A stretch of DNA of 64,000 nucleotides from positions 1-64,000 of the forward strand of contig CAZZIU010000014.1 in the NCBI GenBank assembly GCA_964654545.1. Direction: 5' to 3'. The notes beneath the pieces were generated by a model. The model did not search any database. It saw nothing but the letters and a program-made list of their open reading frames with translations, and had not been told where the DNA came from. Made by a program: the position numbers and the translations under genes. Positions 18,598 to 28,324 of the stretch are shown here, piece after piece. Positions within the stretch are counted from its first letter, which is position 1. The number at the start of each line of letters is the position of its first letter. The DNA is from JABMOV01 sp964654545 (GTDB lineage: Bacteria > Fidelibacterota > Marinisomatia > Marinisomatales > JABMOV01).

Positions 18598-20601
18598 ATG
18601 AAAAAAATAGCAAGGTATGTATTGATTTTCCTCCCCATTCTATTGGCCGGGGAGGTCGATCATCTCATTTTCTCCGATCTGATTCTTCAACCTAGTGATG
18701 GTGAATATGTAACCATTACAAATCCCACAAGCGGCGCAATTGACATGAGTGATTACTATATCACAGATGGAGCCGATCCCGGAAACGGTAAATACTATTA
18801 TAATCTCCCTGCCGATTCCAATTATTGGAGCGGATCAAGTTCAGATTTTATAGCACGCTTTCCGTCGGGACTCATGCTGGACGCAGGTGAAACGATATTT
18901 CTCTCACTGAGAGATGGGGCAAGATTCCAGAGCGAATATGGAAGTCTTCCTGATCTTTCCCTCGATGATGATTTATTAGATGCTGTTACGGGATCGCCAT
19001 CAAAAGGATCTGTTGTTGCAGCAAAGCTGAATAATGCAACTGAATCACTCGTTTTATTTTATTGGGATGGTACAATGCCTACAGTGCAGGATGTGGATTA
19101 TCTGGTATGGGGCGACAACACCTACGCCATAGATAAGTCGGGTATCAGCGGATATGTCAATGAGACACCCCTGGCATCACAGGACGTTTTGCCGGTACAC
19201 GATGCATCAGAAAAACTAAGTAGAATTAGTGACGAAGGAATCGAGACAACATCAGGTGGAAATGGGATCACAGGGCATGATGAAACCAGTGAACCCTTTG
19301 GTTCGACCTGGACAATTGTAAGTATCACTTCATCAAAACCTGAATTGTCTAATCTGTCTATTGTTCCCGAAGTGCCCACAACTAGTGATCAACTAACATT
19401 TACCATTGATGTTACCGATGATGACGGGATAGCCAGTGTTGAATTGGTTCGCACGTTTAATTCAATACCAACCGTTACCGAAATGAGCCTTGCTACTGCT
19501 CCACAATATTCGCTCACCATCGATTCACTGGGCGCAGTGGGGCAATTGAGTTATTACGTACGAGCAACCGATAATGTTGGCTTTAAAGATTCCACGAATA
19601 TTAATGCAATAAATATTGTGACACCTCCAGAACCGCCGGAAGATCTATCTATCAAGGATATTCTGGATAGTCTGTCTAATTATGTGGGAGAAACAGTGAC
19701 GATTGATGGGGTAATAGCTGTCCCGGGAGGATTGTTACGAACAACCTTCACTGAAGCCTTTTTGCAGGATAACTCTGAAAGAGGCCTTATTTTATATGCA
19801 TCCACGTTGGATACAACCTCATTCAAGCGTGGGGATTCTGTATTGGTAACCGGCGAAGTGGATGAATATAATGGCAAACCGGAATTGATTTATTCTGATG
19901 TAACAGTATTAAAATCAAATGCAAAAATACCAGTGATTGACTTGACAATTGAGCAATTTAATAGTTTGCAATACGATTACGCATTTGTAGAAATTTGGGG
20001 GAAAATCACCAGTAGGTCCGAACCAACCCCAACCAATACCGGAACAAACGTCTCCATCCAGGATGAGACCGGTGAAACAGCGACTGTACGTATCTGGAAT
20101 TCCACCCGTGTTCTTTACAATGAAACTGGTGATTCAATTCTCCACGTTGAGTTGGATACCTTGCTCCAGGTAGGCAAAGAAATTGTTGTCCGTGGGATCG
20201 GAGGTCAATATTCCGGAATTGGTCAAATTCAACCGGCTTACGCGAGTGATATTTTTGAAAAACTCGAGGGGGTTGAAGGAGATTATTCCACATCTTTGAC
20301 AATTGCACCGTATCCATTTGTTCCCCAATTTGGTGAAGTAATACAATACACATACAGTTTTCCTGCCAATGCACGAATCAAGCTGCGATTATTTGATACG
20401 GCAGGAAGGTTAATAAGTACGATATATGATGAGTATCGCACCATATCATTCTACAAAGAAGATGTTTGGAATGGGCGAGATGATCTTAATCAATTACTTC
20501 CACCCGGTGTTTATATAATGCATCTGGAAGTGACCGATACCCAAACCGGAAAATTAACCACGGACATGGCGCCGGTTGTGGTTGGAGCGTACAAGCCATG
20601 A
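18598..20601 (+). CDS. Exported LTD/OB-fold protein with FlgD-Ig-type C-terminus
   Basis: The 667-residue product has a signal peptide ending ...LLAG followed by Glu rather than Gln. An LTD-like domain (about 20-220, with SDGEYVTITNPTSG) is followed by an Ig-like segment (about 240-340), a pair of OB-like modules (about 350-445 and 446-555; TIDGVIAVPG, ...FLQDNSERGLILY, GEVDEYNGKPEL) and a FlgD-Ig-like end (about 560-667; APYPFVPQFGE, RLFDTAGRLI, WNGRDDLNQ). The end differs from the classical YPNPF sorting domain, so T9SS export is likely but less certain. It shares its module plan with the gene upstream, minus the cytochrome motif. It overlaps the next gene by 4 bases. Confidence 0.75.
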   Translation: MKKIARYVLIFLPILLAGEVDHLIFSDLILQPSDGEYVTITNPTSGAIDMSDYYITDGADPGNGKYYYNLPADSNYWSGSSSDFIARFPSGLMLDAGETIFLSLRDGARFQSEYGSLPDLSLDDDLLDAVTGSPSKGSVVAAKLNNATESLVLFYWDGTMPTVQDVDYLVWGDNTYAIDKSGISGYVNETPLASQDVLPVHDASEKLSRISDEGIETTSGGNGITGHDETSEPFGSTWTIVSITSSKPELSNLSIVPEVPTTSDQLTFTIDVTDDDGIASVELVRTFNSIPTVTEMSLATAPQYSLTIDSLGAVGQLSYYVRATDNVGFKDSTNINAINIVTPPEPPEDLSIKDILDSLSNYVGETVTIDGVIAVPGGLLRTTFTEAFLQDNSERGLILYASTLDTTSFKRGDSVLVTGEVDEYNGKPELIYSDVTVLKSNAKIPVIDLTIEQFNSLQYDYAFVEIWGKITSRSEPTPTNTGTNVSIQDETGETATVRIWNSTRVLYNETGDSILHVELDTLLQVGKEIVVRGIGGQYSGIGQIQPAYASDIFEKLEGVEGDYSTSLTIAPYPFVPQFGEVIQYTYSFPANARIKLRLFDTAGRLISTIYDEYRTISFYKEDVWNGRDDLNQLLPPGVYIMHLEVTDTQTGKLTTDMAPVVVGAYKP

Positions 20602-21485
20602 GAAACAACATAATTCTTACACTGCTTGTATTTACTTCTATGATATATGCACAGGTGACATCGGATACCCAGTATCAAGGTGCACGTCAGTTAGCGTTAG
20701 CCGGAAGTGATATTGCCTGGGAGCAGGATGCCTTCGCCGTATTTCATAATCCGGCTGGAGCGGCCTGGCAAAACAATTTGCGGGTCGGACTAGGATATGA
20801 ACATCTCTTCGGACTTTCCTATTTGCCACATATCACCACGGCTGTATCGGTACCTGTCGGGAAATACGGGACTTCCAGTCTTTCTTTTGAGCAATTGGCT
20901 GTTTCCTATCAATCCAATGATTTATCAACAGAAAATTCCCTCGGAGTATCACAGTCATTTTTCCTCATGAAAGATCGCATGACCAGCCTGGCCGTGGGAA
21001 TTTCATTCAATTATTATTCAGTAAACTATGGTAAATCGGCTGGTATCTCCGGGGATGGCTCTGATGGAATAAATTTAGGTTCTACAAGTACATACGGATT
21101 GTCTTTGGGATTCCAGGGAAGCTTGCATGAAACGCATTGGGTAGGCGCCTGGGTAAAGAATATAAACTCACCTGGATTGGATAATGCGGATGTTGTGTCC
21201 TATCTACCCCGATCCATTGCTCTGGGATATTCCTATGCTCCCTATCATTTGGTAAGAACACATTTTTCCATGACCAAATCCGTCGGGAGAATTGGTCAGT
21301 ATCATGCCGGGTTGGAGTATGAACTGACTCCTTATTTTACTGTTTTATCCGGTGTGCATAGTAACCCAAATAGATTTGGCGCTGGATTAAAACTTCACGT
21401 GAAATCCATGAATATTTATTACGCAATATTGACCCATCCCGTATTGCCGCTGGCTCAACAATTCACTTTTGGAATGGCATTTTGA
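20598..21485 (+). CDS. PorV/PorQ-family outer-membrane protein
   Basis: The 295-residue barrel protein has a signal peptide ending MIYA with Gln at +1. The family N-terminus reads QGARQLALAGSDIAWEQDAFAVFHNPAGAAW, containing the small-residue helix and the HNPAG motif. Alternating strands follow, and it ends FTFGMAF with a C-terminal aromatic. Translation is coupled at both ends (4-base overlaps). Its place directly after two exported LTD/OB proteins suggests a dedicated shuttle or anchor for them, in the way PorV serves CTD cargo. That link is inference. Confidence 0.8.
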   Translation: MRNNIILTLLVFTSMIYAQVTSDTQYQGARQLALAGSDIAWEQDAFAVFHNPAGAAWQNNLRVGLGYEHLFGLSYLPHITTAVSVPVGKYGTSSLSFEQLAVSYQSNDLSTENSLGVSQSFFLMKDRMTSLAVGISFNYYSVNYGKSAGISGDGSDGINLGSTSTYGLSLGFQGSLHETHWVGAWVKNINSPGLDNADVVSYLPRSIALGYSYAPYHLVRTHFSMTKSVGRIGQYHAGLEYELTPYFTVLSGVHSNPNRFGAGLKLHVKSMNIYYAILTHPVLPLAQQFTFGMAF

Positions 21486-23935
21486 GGAATACCCTTCTAT
21501 TGCTTTTGTGTGGATTTTTAATTGCACAAACACCAAAAGTACCGTTGAATTCCACTACCTTGGAAGAATTGCAGGAATTACCTATTCCGGGCGATATTGC
21601 TGAAGCTGTATATGATTATGTGCTTTACCAGGGGCCGGTCACGAATATTTATTCTTTAGGTTCAATTCCTGGTGTGACGGCTGAATATCTTGAAATATTA
21701 AAAACCCATGTGACCACATCGGAGAAAAAAGTAAAGGGCGTTAATCGGTTGATGGAATTTTCGCGAAGCGTGGAAAATTTTACAGGAACGGAAGGAGTAA
21801 ACGAAGGATTGGTAGAAATGTGGTTAGATCGATTGGCAGAGCCCATGAATATCAATGATGCCACCTATGATGATTTAATTGCATTGCAAAATGTAAGTCC
21901 CGTTGATGCGGTTGCCGTACTCAAAAGGTTGGATGAAGGTGAATTGAGTTACCCGCGGGCACTTCGTACTGCATTGGGTTTATCCTATTACGGTTACCGC
22001 AATATGCGTGACTTTTTCGTCTATGGAAGTGATACAACCGCTAAATCCAATCATTTTTGGTACAATACCACATACAAAACAATCCCATCGACCAATTCAT
22101 TTGACAGTGAAGTATCGTCTGGCGATCCCCTTTCCTATCACCCCGCTGATGTACAACATAAAGTATTATTTTCTTATGGTGAGCACTGGAAATTTGGGAT
22201 GATTTATTATCGCGGAATGGGTGAAAGTACACTGTCAGAATCGGATCAAAACGGCCTTTTCCCTTCGATAAAAATATCAGCATCATTAAATGATGTTGAT
22301 GCTGGTGTGGTCAATTTTGATCGAATAATATTAGGTAGTTTCAGTGTCACAATGGGGCAGGGGGTCGTATTTGAAAGTACGGACTTTTTTGCTCCCCGGC
22401 GGTCAGGTTATGGTTGGAGCCGTCGTGTTGTTGGTGCATTTCCTGATGCTTCTAGATCACATGAGTATGCTTTAAACGGGGTTGCCACGCAAACAAGAAT
22501 TGGTCCGTTTCAGGCAATTGGATTCATATCTAAAACACCAAGAGATGCGATTATTAATCCGATTGATAAATCCATATCTACCTTGATATCTCTCTACCCT
22601 CGTATAGATGTTGGCTATTTTGGTGACCTGCCATTTCCAATGTTAAATACCGTGGAAGAAATGACCTATGGAACGCATATTCGCTATTTTCACCAGAGGG
22701 ATTTGATTTTGGGATTTTCAGCGTATGAAAGTTTATATGATCGTGTGCTGGATCCCCAAATTCGAAAAACTATTATTCATCCGGACAATCAATGGAGATA
22801 CCTAACCTCTATTGGAAATACGGCTGATACTGAGATTGATGCAATGTATTTATCAGAAGGGTCATCTCCCCTGTGGGATAAAGCAAAATCCTTTCGGAGA
22901 GTGGTGGGTATGGACTTTACCAAAGTAATATCGAATATTGCATTCCAGGGTGAAATTGGTTTATTAGATAAAGATGGTGATATGACCACTTTTTCCAAGG
23001 ATCCGCAAGCAAAAGTACTTAGCGGATATATGCAATTTGATAATTTAAATATTTTGGTATTGTACCGTGATTATGACCTTGGATTCGATAATCCTTACCA
23101 ACGTTCCTTTTCTAATTATCAGCGCTACAAAGGATCCATTTTTGAAGATACGTTTTATTTAACCGACCCTATTTATGGATTTTTATATACGGGCATAGCC
23201 CAACCACAGGCGGAAAGAGGTATATATTTTTCAAGCCGATACCAATTTCATCAGCAATTTGTAGTGACCACAGATTTTGATACCTGGACGCGAGTTGCAG
23301 ATAACGCACGGTATTACCGGACGGTCATTAGACTTCAGTATAGACCAACCTTTAATTATAGAATTAATATTCGACAAAAATGGCAGGAAAGAGGAGCCTT
23401 TGACAGTTTCGATCCGTCCGCATTTTATTCCCGGGAAACAATTCTCCGATTTCAGATGCGATTATCCAATTATGACCAGCTGGAATTAATTTACGGTCGT
23501 TCCGCCGTCGATTTTACTGCCCGCAGAAGATTATCTGCTGATTACGAAAGTGGCGGTCAGAATCTGGCCTTAGTAGGCAATAAAAATTCGCTTGGGCAAT
23601 CTGTAGGATTTCGCGTAATACATCATTTCCAAAACAATTCAAGAATCTCTTTCCATACGCTGTTTTATCAAGGATTCGTCTGGAGTTTTGAAGAGACAGA
23701 TTTTCGCGTATTCGATAGCCTATCCGATGCGGTCCGTTATTATGTTGCCTACAGTTCCCGCTTAGGACAAAACTGGATGCTGCGACTTAAATGGACCAAT
23801 GATATTCAATTGCCAATTACAAACTATTATTATGCCGATAGTGAAAGTGCTTCGATGTATGACCGTAGCCTACAAGACATTTATCCAATCACCCAAAACT
23901 CTGATGTTCGGGTACAAATTGATTACACTTTTTAG
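21482..23935 (+). CDS. Helix-hairpin-helix outer-membrane beta-barrel protein
   Basis: The start is TTG 21482 inside TTGA, overlapping the previous stop. The 817-residue product has a signal peptide ending FLIA with Gln next, then two ComEA-like helix-hairpin-helix segments (about 20-75, NSTTLEELQELPIPG...LGSIPGV; and about 120-180, NINDATYDDLIALQNVSP). A long barrel-like region rich in Y, F and R follows, ending VRVQIDYTF. HhH motifs usually bind DNA non-specifically. In ComEA they bring incoming DNA through the periplasm. The family is widespread in Bacteroidetes and Chlorobi-type genomes but has no settled function that I know. Its operon partners are nuclease and OB-fold proteins, which fits handling of nucleic acid. 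Confidence 0.75.
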   Translation: MRNTLLLLLCGFLIAQTPKVPLNSTTLEELQELPIPGDIAEAVYDYVLYQGPVTNIYSLGSIPGVTAEYLEILKTHVTTSEKKVKGVNRLMEFSRSVENFTGTEGVNEGLVEMWLDRLAEPMNINDATYDDLIALQNVSPVDAVAVLKRLDEGELSYPRALRTALGLSYYGYRNMRDFFVYGSDTTAKSNHFWYNTTYKTIPSTNSFDSEVSSGDPLSYHPADVQHKVLFSYGEHWKFGMIYYRGMGESTLSESDQNGLFPSIKISASLNDVDAGVVNFDRIILGSFSVTMGQGVVFESTDFFAPRRSGYGWSRRVVGAFPDASRSHEYALNGVATQTRIGPFQAIGFISKTPRDAIINPIDKSISTLISLYPRIDVGYFGDLPFPMLNTVEEMTYGTHIRYFHQRDLILGFSAYESLYDRVLDPQIRKTIIHPDNQWRYLTSIGNTADTEIDAMYLSEGSSPLWDKAKSFRRVVGMDFTKVISNIAFQGEIGLLDKDGDMTTFSKDPQAKVLSGYMQFDNLNILVLYRDYDLGFDNPYQRSFSNYQRYKGSIFEDTFYLTDPIYGFLYTGIAQPQAERGIYFSSRYQFHQQFVVTTDFDTWTRVADNARYYRTVIRLQYRPTFNYRINIRQKWQERGAFDSFDPSAFYSRETILRFQMRLSNYDQLELIYGRSAVDFTARRRLSADYESGGQNLALVGNKNSLGQSVGFRVIHHFQNNSRISFHTLFYQGFVWSFEETDFRVFDSLSDAVRYYVAYSSRLGQNWMLRLKWTNDIQLPITNYYYADSESASMYDRSLQDIYPITQNSDVRVQIDYTF

Positions 23936-23942
23936 GATTAAC

Positions 23943-25286
23943 ATGAAATACACTTATATTTCAAATCTTTTATTACTAATTACGGGTGCATCCACCATAT
24001 TTGCACAATCCTATTTCCCATTATACCCAAACGAATTAAGTGGTTATAGTGCTCAATTAATAGGCAGTGCCGGGACAGGTATTGCATCCAATCCAGGGGT
24101 TTCGTGTATCTGGGGAAATCCGGCCATGCTTGGCTCCATAAACGGCAGATTCAATTCAAGTTTTACTTTCGGAGTCCAAAGAAGTGAAGAGTTTCGATCA
24201 GTAAATATGATCGACTCGTTTGATGATGTAGTTACAAAAAGTGCCTATGCCAGTAATCGCAATTTCTATACCCTAACTCATGGAGGAATGGTAACCTCAT
24301 TACCGTCAGTGTTCGATAAAATTAATGTTGGGATTGGAGTGATGCCCTATTGGGATTACCGCTACAATTATTCTGAAGAAGTTCGAGGAAATTTAAGTTC
24401 CGGTAATTACAACCGTGACCCTCTCGTAGGTTATCATACCATTGAGCGTTCCGGTAAAATCTACGCCACTGGAATTGGTACAGCGCTAAATATTGTACCT
24501 GCATTGGATTTAGGTTTATCCGTTTCCTGGTTGCAATCATTCAACCTTATGAGTAGACAGGGTATTATATCATCTGATTCGAATATAGATGATGCATTAG
24601 CAGGTGAACCCTATTCTGTCGGCGGTGATATAACATTAAGCAAATCGGCTCTGTTGGTGAATGCAGGTGTTCTACTGCGATTATCGGAAATGGATCACAT
24701 TGGTTTTATGTATCGTTCGGGAGTATCCCTTACACTGAATGGATTACCATGGTATCCATCCCTGGCACCGGAATCTCAGCTGCCAACCACGTACGTAAAT
24801 ATGGATACAACCTTTGCCCATACGATCACAATGCCGCCAGAGATTGGAATCGGTGTTCAACACAAAGTAGGGCACAGTATTTATCCCACAACTATAAATG
24901 TGGAAGTGCGTTATAGGGATTGGACGCTTTATGAATATGCTTTTAATCCCATGATTGATTCATTAAGCACCCTGGATTACCCATTTGAATCAACGTTTGA
25001 TGTGCGTTCAAGCGTGGAATACCTTGTGAGAAATAGATATCCTGTGCGATTCGGATTTATTTACAAAGGTTCTCCTATGGGCTCAGATTTTGAAACCACG
25101 ACCATCACACTTGGAACGTCACACGTATTTGGTCCGATGACGCTGGACGTGGGTGGATGGTTTAATTACATGAGTTATATCTATGATGACATTTTTATTG
25201 CAAGTGGTTATACGGGAGAACCTGCTAAAGAGACGGTCCAGGAATGGAACAGTCAATTGGTAATGACTTTAACTTATTCATTTTAA
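23943..25286 (+). CDS. OmpP1/FadL-type outer-membrane protein
   Basis: The ATG at 23943 lies 7 bases after the previous stop; upstream in-frame ATGs lie inside the neighbour. The 447-residue product has a signal peptide ending STIFA with Gln at +1. SAQLIGSAGTGIASNPGVSCIWGNPAML is the FadL/PorV-type N-terminus with a GNPA motif. Strands run to ...SQLVMTLTYSF, with a terminal Phe. FadL-type barrels admit hydrophobic or aromatic compounds by lateral diffusion, but substrates vary widely. In this operon a role in uptake of breakdown products, or another PorV-like role, can be imagined but not shown. Confidence 0.75.
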   Translation: MKYTYISNLLLLITGASTIFAQSYFPLYPNELSGYSAQLIGSAGTGIASNPGVSCIWGNPAMLGSINGRFNSSFTFGVQRSEEFRSVNMIDSFDDVVTKSAYASNRNFYTLTHGGMVTSLPSVFDKINVGIGVMPYWDYRYNYSEEVRGNLSSGNYNRDPLVGYHTIERSGKIYATGIGTALNIVPALDLGLSVSWLQSFNLMSRQGIISSDSNIDDALAGEPYSVGGDITLSKSALLVNAGVLLRLSEMDHIGFMYRSGVSLTLNGLPWYPSLAPESQLPTTYVNMDTTFAHTITMPPEIGIGVQHKVGHSIYPTTINVEVRYRDWTLYEYAFNPMIDSLSTLDYPFESTFDVRSSVEYLVRNRYPVRFGFIYKGSPMGSDFETTTITLGTSHVFGPMTLDVGGWFNYMSYIYDDIFIASGYTGEPAKETVQEWNSQLVMTLTYSF

Positions 25287-27202
25287 TGAGAAGAATTCTT
25301 TCAGTCATTTTATCCTTTTCTGCGATTCTGATTGCAGGTGAAGGTGATATTTTGGAAGTAAATCTAATTTTCACCAACGAAATCCAGGGTTCCATTCATC
25401 AGGTTCCGGCCCGGTTCATGAACCCGGAATATCCACCACTGTTAACCGGCGGCGCTGGTGCCTATACCTATGTGAACTCGGTTCGTGACGGCATTGATAG
25501 TCCAGTTCTCCTGCTGGACGGCGGAGATTTTTTTCAAGGAACACCGTTAGGGACTCATGATGCAGGAAAATCGATCATCACATGGATGAATTGGATGCAA
25601 TATGATGCATTGGTTCCCGGCGTGTTTGATTTTATTCTGGGTAGAGATGCACTGGCACACACTGCTTCCACTGCACACTTCCCATTTCTTGCCGCCAATA
25701 TCATTGAAAAGGAAACGGGAAAAAACCCGGACTTTGTAAAACCATATATCCTTAAAGAAATAGACGGTGTAACGTTTGGCATCATTGGTTTGGCTTCGCC
25801 AATGGTGAAAGATCAAATTGTTGCTGAGAAGTATGAAGGATTGATCTTTCAATCCCCACTGGAAGTTCTTGATAGATGGGTAAGCGAGGTGAAAACACAG
25901 GGTGCAGATATTGTCATCCTACTGTCCAGCCTGGGATTACCCTATGAAAGGGAATCCGTATTTGATGAGTTTACCGATCAGATAGACACACAATCTTCTG
26001 AAATGCAAAATGAAACATTGGACGCAATCGTTTTGGCGCATTATGCAAAAGGTGTGGATATCATTGTGACCGGTGGAGTTTCCAAAGGATATGACACACC
26101 TTGGATTGATCCTGAAACACATGTGCTGGTAGTGCAGAATTACGGCAACATTACTGGAATTGGTCATTTGATTTTACAGATCGACAGAAATGTAAAAACT
26201 CTAACAGGATATCAATACCCGACCAAAAGAGGAATGATGATTAGCTTGCTGGAGGATGATGTTGCCGCCGACCCGGTGATAGCAGATTCAATCTCAAACT
26301 GGGTTGAGAATTCAACACCTCCTCTCCACTTCTTAGATGATACTATAAAGGATGCTGTATTTATAGAACAGAACACAACATTATTCACAATGGATAATTT
26401 TAACATTCCAGCAATAGGCACAGCCGATAGAATGGATATTATGACTTGGAATCTGGAATGGTTCCCGGCTGCGGGGGATACGACGATTGAGTATGTCAGT
26501 GAAGTCCTGCACGATCTAAATCTAGATATTGTTGCTCTTCAGGAAATAAAAAATATGGGGTGGTTTGGAAAATTGATGGAGCAAATTCCTGAATACGGGT
26601 ACATTTTAACAAAACAATCCTCCTTTTTGAATCAAGCCATTATCTATCGAAAAGAAAATCTGGCTGTCCTCGATTATTATGAGCCATTTGCAATGGATGA
26701 TTATTTCTTTGCAGGACGACCACCCCTGCTGGTGAATTTTGCATATAATGACGGCTATACTGTAAAAGTCTTTACCGTAGTAAATCTCCACCTGAAGTGT
26801 TGCGGTGATGGTTTATATCGCAGGCAACGTTCTTTAGAGTGGCTGCACGATTATCTCTTGGAATATATGGCTGTAGGGCAGGATAGAATTGTGGTTTTAG
26901 GGGATTTGAATGACCAATTGGACGATGAGCCGGTATTTAATTCATTTTATCCGTTTCTTGATGATCCTGCAAATTTTTATTTTGTAACAGAATCCATTCA
27001 TGATGATGCTTCACAGGCATCCTATCCCAGCTGGCCCAGTTTTCTTGATCACATTATAATTGGCAAAGGATTTTTCAATGATCACCAGCAAAGTGGATCA
27101 ATCCAGACGGTTCAGGTAGACGACTATGTAGGTAGTTGGGAATTATATGAGTCTACCATGTCCGACCATCTACCTGTTTTGTGGTCCTTTAAATTCAAAT
27201 AA
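25286..27202 (+). CDS. Degenerate 5'-nucleotidase-like domain fused to an EEP nuclease/phosphatase domain
   Basis: The start ATG overlaps the previous TAA by one base. The 638-residue product has a signal peptide (ends LIAG, then Glu). Residues 22-315 align in order with the UshA/5'-nucleotidase metallophosphatase fold: TNEIQGS (30-36) for ND.HG, LLLDGGDFFQGTP (75-87), PGVFDF (111-116) for GNHEF, LLSSLG (212-217) for LLSHLG and VTGGVSKG (261-268) for GGHTH. All metal-binding histidines are replaced; Asp81 alone is clear. The C-terminal EEP domain (384-638) keeps TWNLEW, DIVALQEI (Glu420), VNLHLK, LGDLND, FLDHIII and SDHLPV. So the first half looks like a binding or structural domain and the second half like an active enzyme. 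No sorting domain is visible. Confidence 0.82.
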   Translation: MRRILSVILSFSAILIAGEGDILEVNLIFTNEIQGSIHQVPARFMNPEYPPLLTGGAGAYTYVNSVRDGIDSPVLLLDGGDFFQGTPLGTHDAGKSIITWMNWMQYDALVPGVFDFILGRDALAHTASTAHFPFLAANIIEKETGKNPDFVKPYILKEIDGVTFGIIGLASPMVKDQIVAEKYEGLIFQSPLEVLDRWVSEVKTQGADIVILLSSLGLPYERESVFDEFTDQIDTQSSEMQNETLDAIVLAHYAKGVDIIVTGGVSKGYDTPWIDPETHVLVVQNYGNITGIGHLILQIDRNVKTLTGYQYPTKRGMMISLLEDDVAADPVIADSISNWVENSTPPLHFLDDTIKDAVFIEQNTTLFTMDNFNIPAIGTADRMDIMTWNLEWFPAAGDTTIEYVSEVLHDLNLDIVALQEIKNMGWFGKLMEQIPEYGYILTKQSSFLNQAIIYRKENLAVLDYYEPFAMDDYFFAGRPPLLVNFAYNDGYTVKVFTVVNLHLKCCGDGLYRRQRSLEWLHDYLLEYMAVGQDRIVVLGDLNDQLDDEPVFNSFYPFLDDPANFYFVTESIHDDASQASYPSWPSFLDHIIIGKGFFNDHQQSGSIQTVQVDDYVGSWELYESTMSDHLPVLWSFKFK

Positions 27203-27206
27203 CATC

Positions 27207-28139
27207 ATGCTAAGAATACTTAGCTGGATATTGGCAATAGGTCTTATTCTGCTGATAGCCAGTTGTGCCAAACCCACTGAACCTCAGGACTTGCCAGATG
27301 ATAATGGAACGTCATCGCTTCCATATCCTTCATTACATATTGGAACGGATTCTACCTTTGAAATTGGTACCTGGAATTTGCTGAATTATCCCCACGCATC
27401 CACATCAAACGTATATATCACTGATATATTAAAGTCGCTGGATGTGGATATGGTTTGTTTCCAGGAAATTAGTAATTCTTTGCAATTTGCCAACATGGTA
27501 AACCTGCTTAATGATATTGATTCGGTAAATACATGGGTTGGGCATGTGGGAAATTCTACCAATTATGACGGACAGGATTTGGCTGTGATTTATAAGGCCG
27601 ATATAATTTCACAAATAGAATTCACGGATATTTTTACGAATGAAAGTGGGGCATTTCCTCGTTCTCCATTGAAAATTAAATTTACACTGAACGATGAGAC
27701 ATTTATTGTCATTGATAATCATTTAAAAGCCTATGATTCTCAAGAGGATAGAGATAGAAGAAAGAATGCTTGCTCATTGCTGGATACATATATTGATTCG
27801 ACCTATCCAAATGACAATGTGATTATCCTTGGTGACATGAACGATGAGGTTACGGATGGCTCTAGTGAGAATGTATTTTTAGCATTTATTGATTCGCCAG
27901 GTGACTATAAAATCGCTGATATGATCATAGCAAGGGGATCTTCACAAAATTGGTCCTACCCAACCTGGCCAAGCCATATTGATCATATTATTATTACCAA
28001 TGAATTGTATGATGAGTTTAGCGGAAGCGGTGCAGCAATCAACACAATCCGGATTGATGATGCATTGGACGGTGGTTGGTATGAATATGAAACCAACATT
28101 TCGGATCACAGACCGGTGGTTTGGTCATTTCCCTTGTAA
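27207..28139 (+). CDS. EEP-family lipoprotein nuclease/phosphatase
   Basis: The 310-residue product starts at ATG 27207, 4 bases after the previous gene. It has a lipobox IASC and an Asp at about +10, so it is probably membrane-anchored, possibly surface-exposed. A single EEP domain covers residues 50-310, with GTWNLLNYP, MVCFQEI (metal Glu), DNHLKAYD, ILGDMND, HIDHIII and SDHRPVVW, so the catalytic set is complete. It is close in sequence to the EEP half of the preceding fusion, for example YP.WPS.(I/L)DHIII, which suggests duplication. It is the last gene of the 15667-28139 unit. The substrate (DNA, RNA, nucleotide or phospholipid) cannot be told from motifs. Confidence 0.85.
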   Translation: MLRILSWILAIGLILLIASCAKPTEPQDLPDDNGTSSLPYPSLHIGTDSTFEIGTWNLLNYPHASTSNVYITDILKSLDVDMVCFQEISNSLQFANMVNLLNDIDSVNTWVGHVGNSTNYDGQDLAVIYKADIISQIEFTDIFTNESGAFPRSPLKIKFTLNDETFIVIDNHLKAYDSQEDRDRRKNACSLLDTYIDSTYPNDNVIILGDMNDEVTDGSSENVFLAFIDSPGDYKIADMIIARGSSQNWSYPTWPSHIDHIIITNELYDEFSGSGAAINTIRIDDALDGGWYEYETNISDHRPVVWSFPL

Positions 28140-28324
28140 AATATTTCAATTATGTTTTAAATGCACTTCAAATAATTACCCCAAAGCAAGGAAAGATGAA
28201 TCGGAATTGGGATACATGAAACCAACGAAAATTCGAGTAAAAAGATAGGAGAATTATTGACTGATTACATTACTTGAGGTAATTTGTCTGGTCTGTAAAA
28301 GGCACGAGGTAAGAAGACAAAATT

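Noticed and set aside
20006..20374. 122-residue minus-strand frame
   Set aside because: Antisense to the LTD/OB protein at 18598-20601, no start signal and no family resemblance.
27979..28248. 89-residue + strand frame overlapping the EEP lipoprotein end
   Set aside because: It begins inside a conserved gene in another frame, and its unique 3' part (28140-28248) has no ribosome-binding site or motif.
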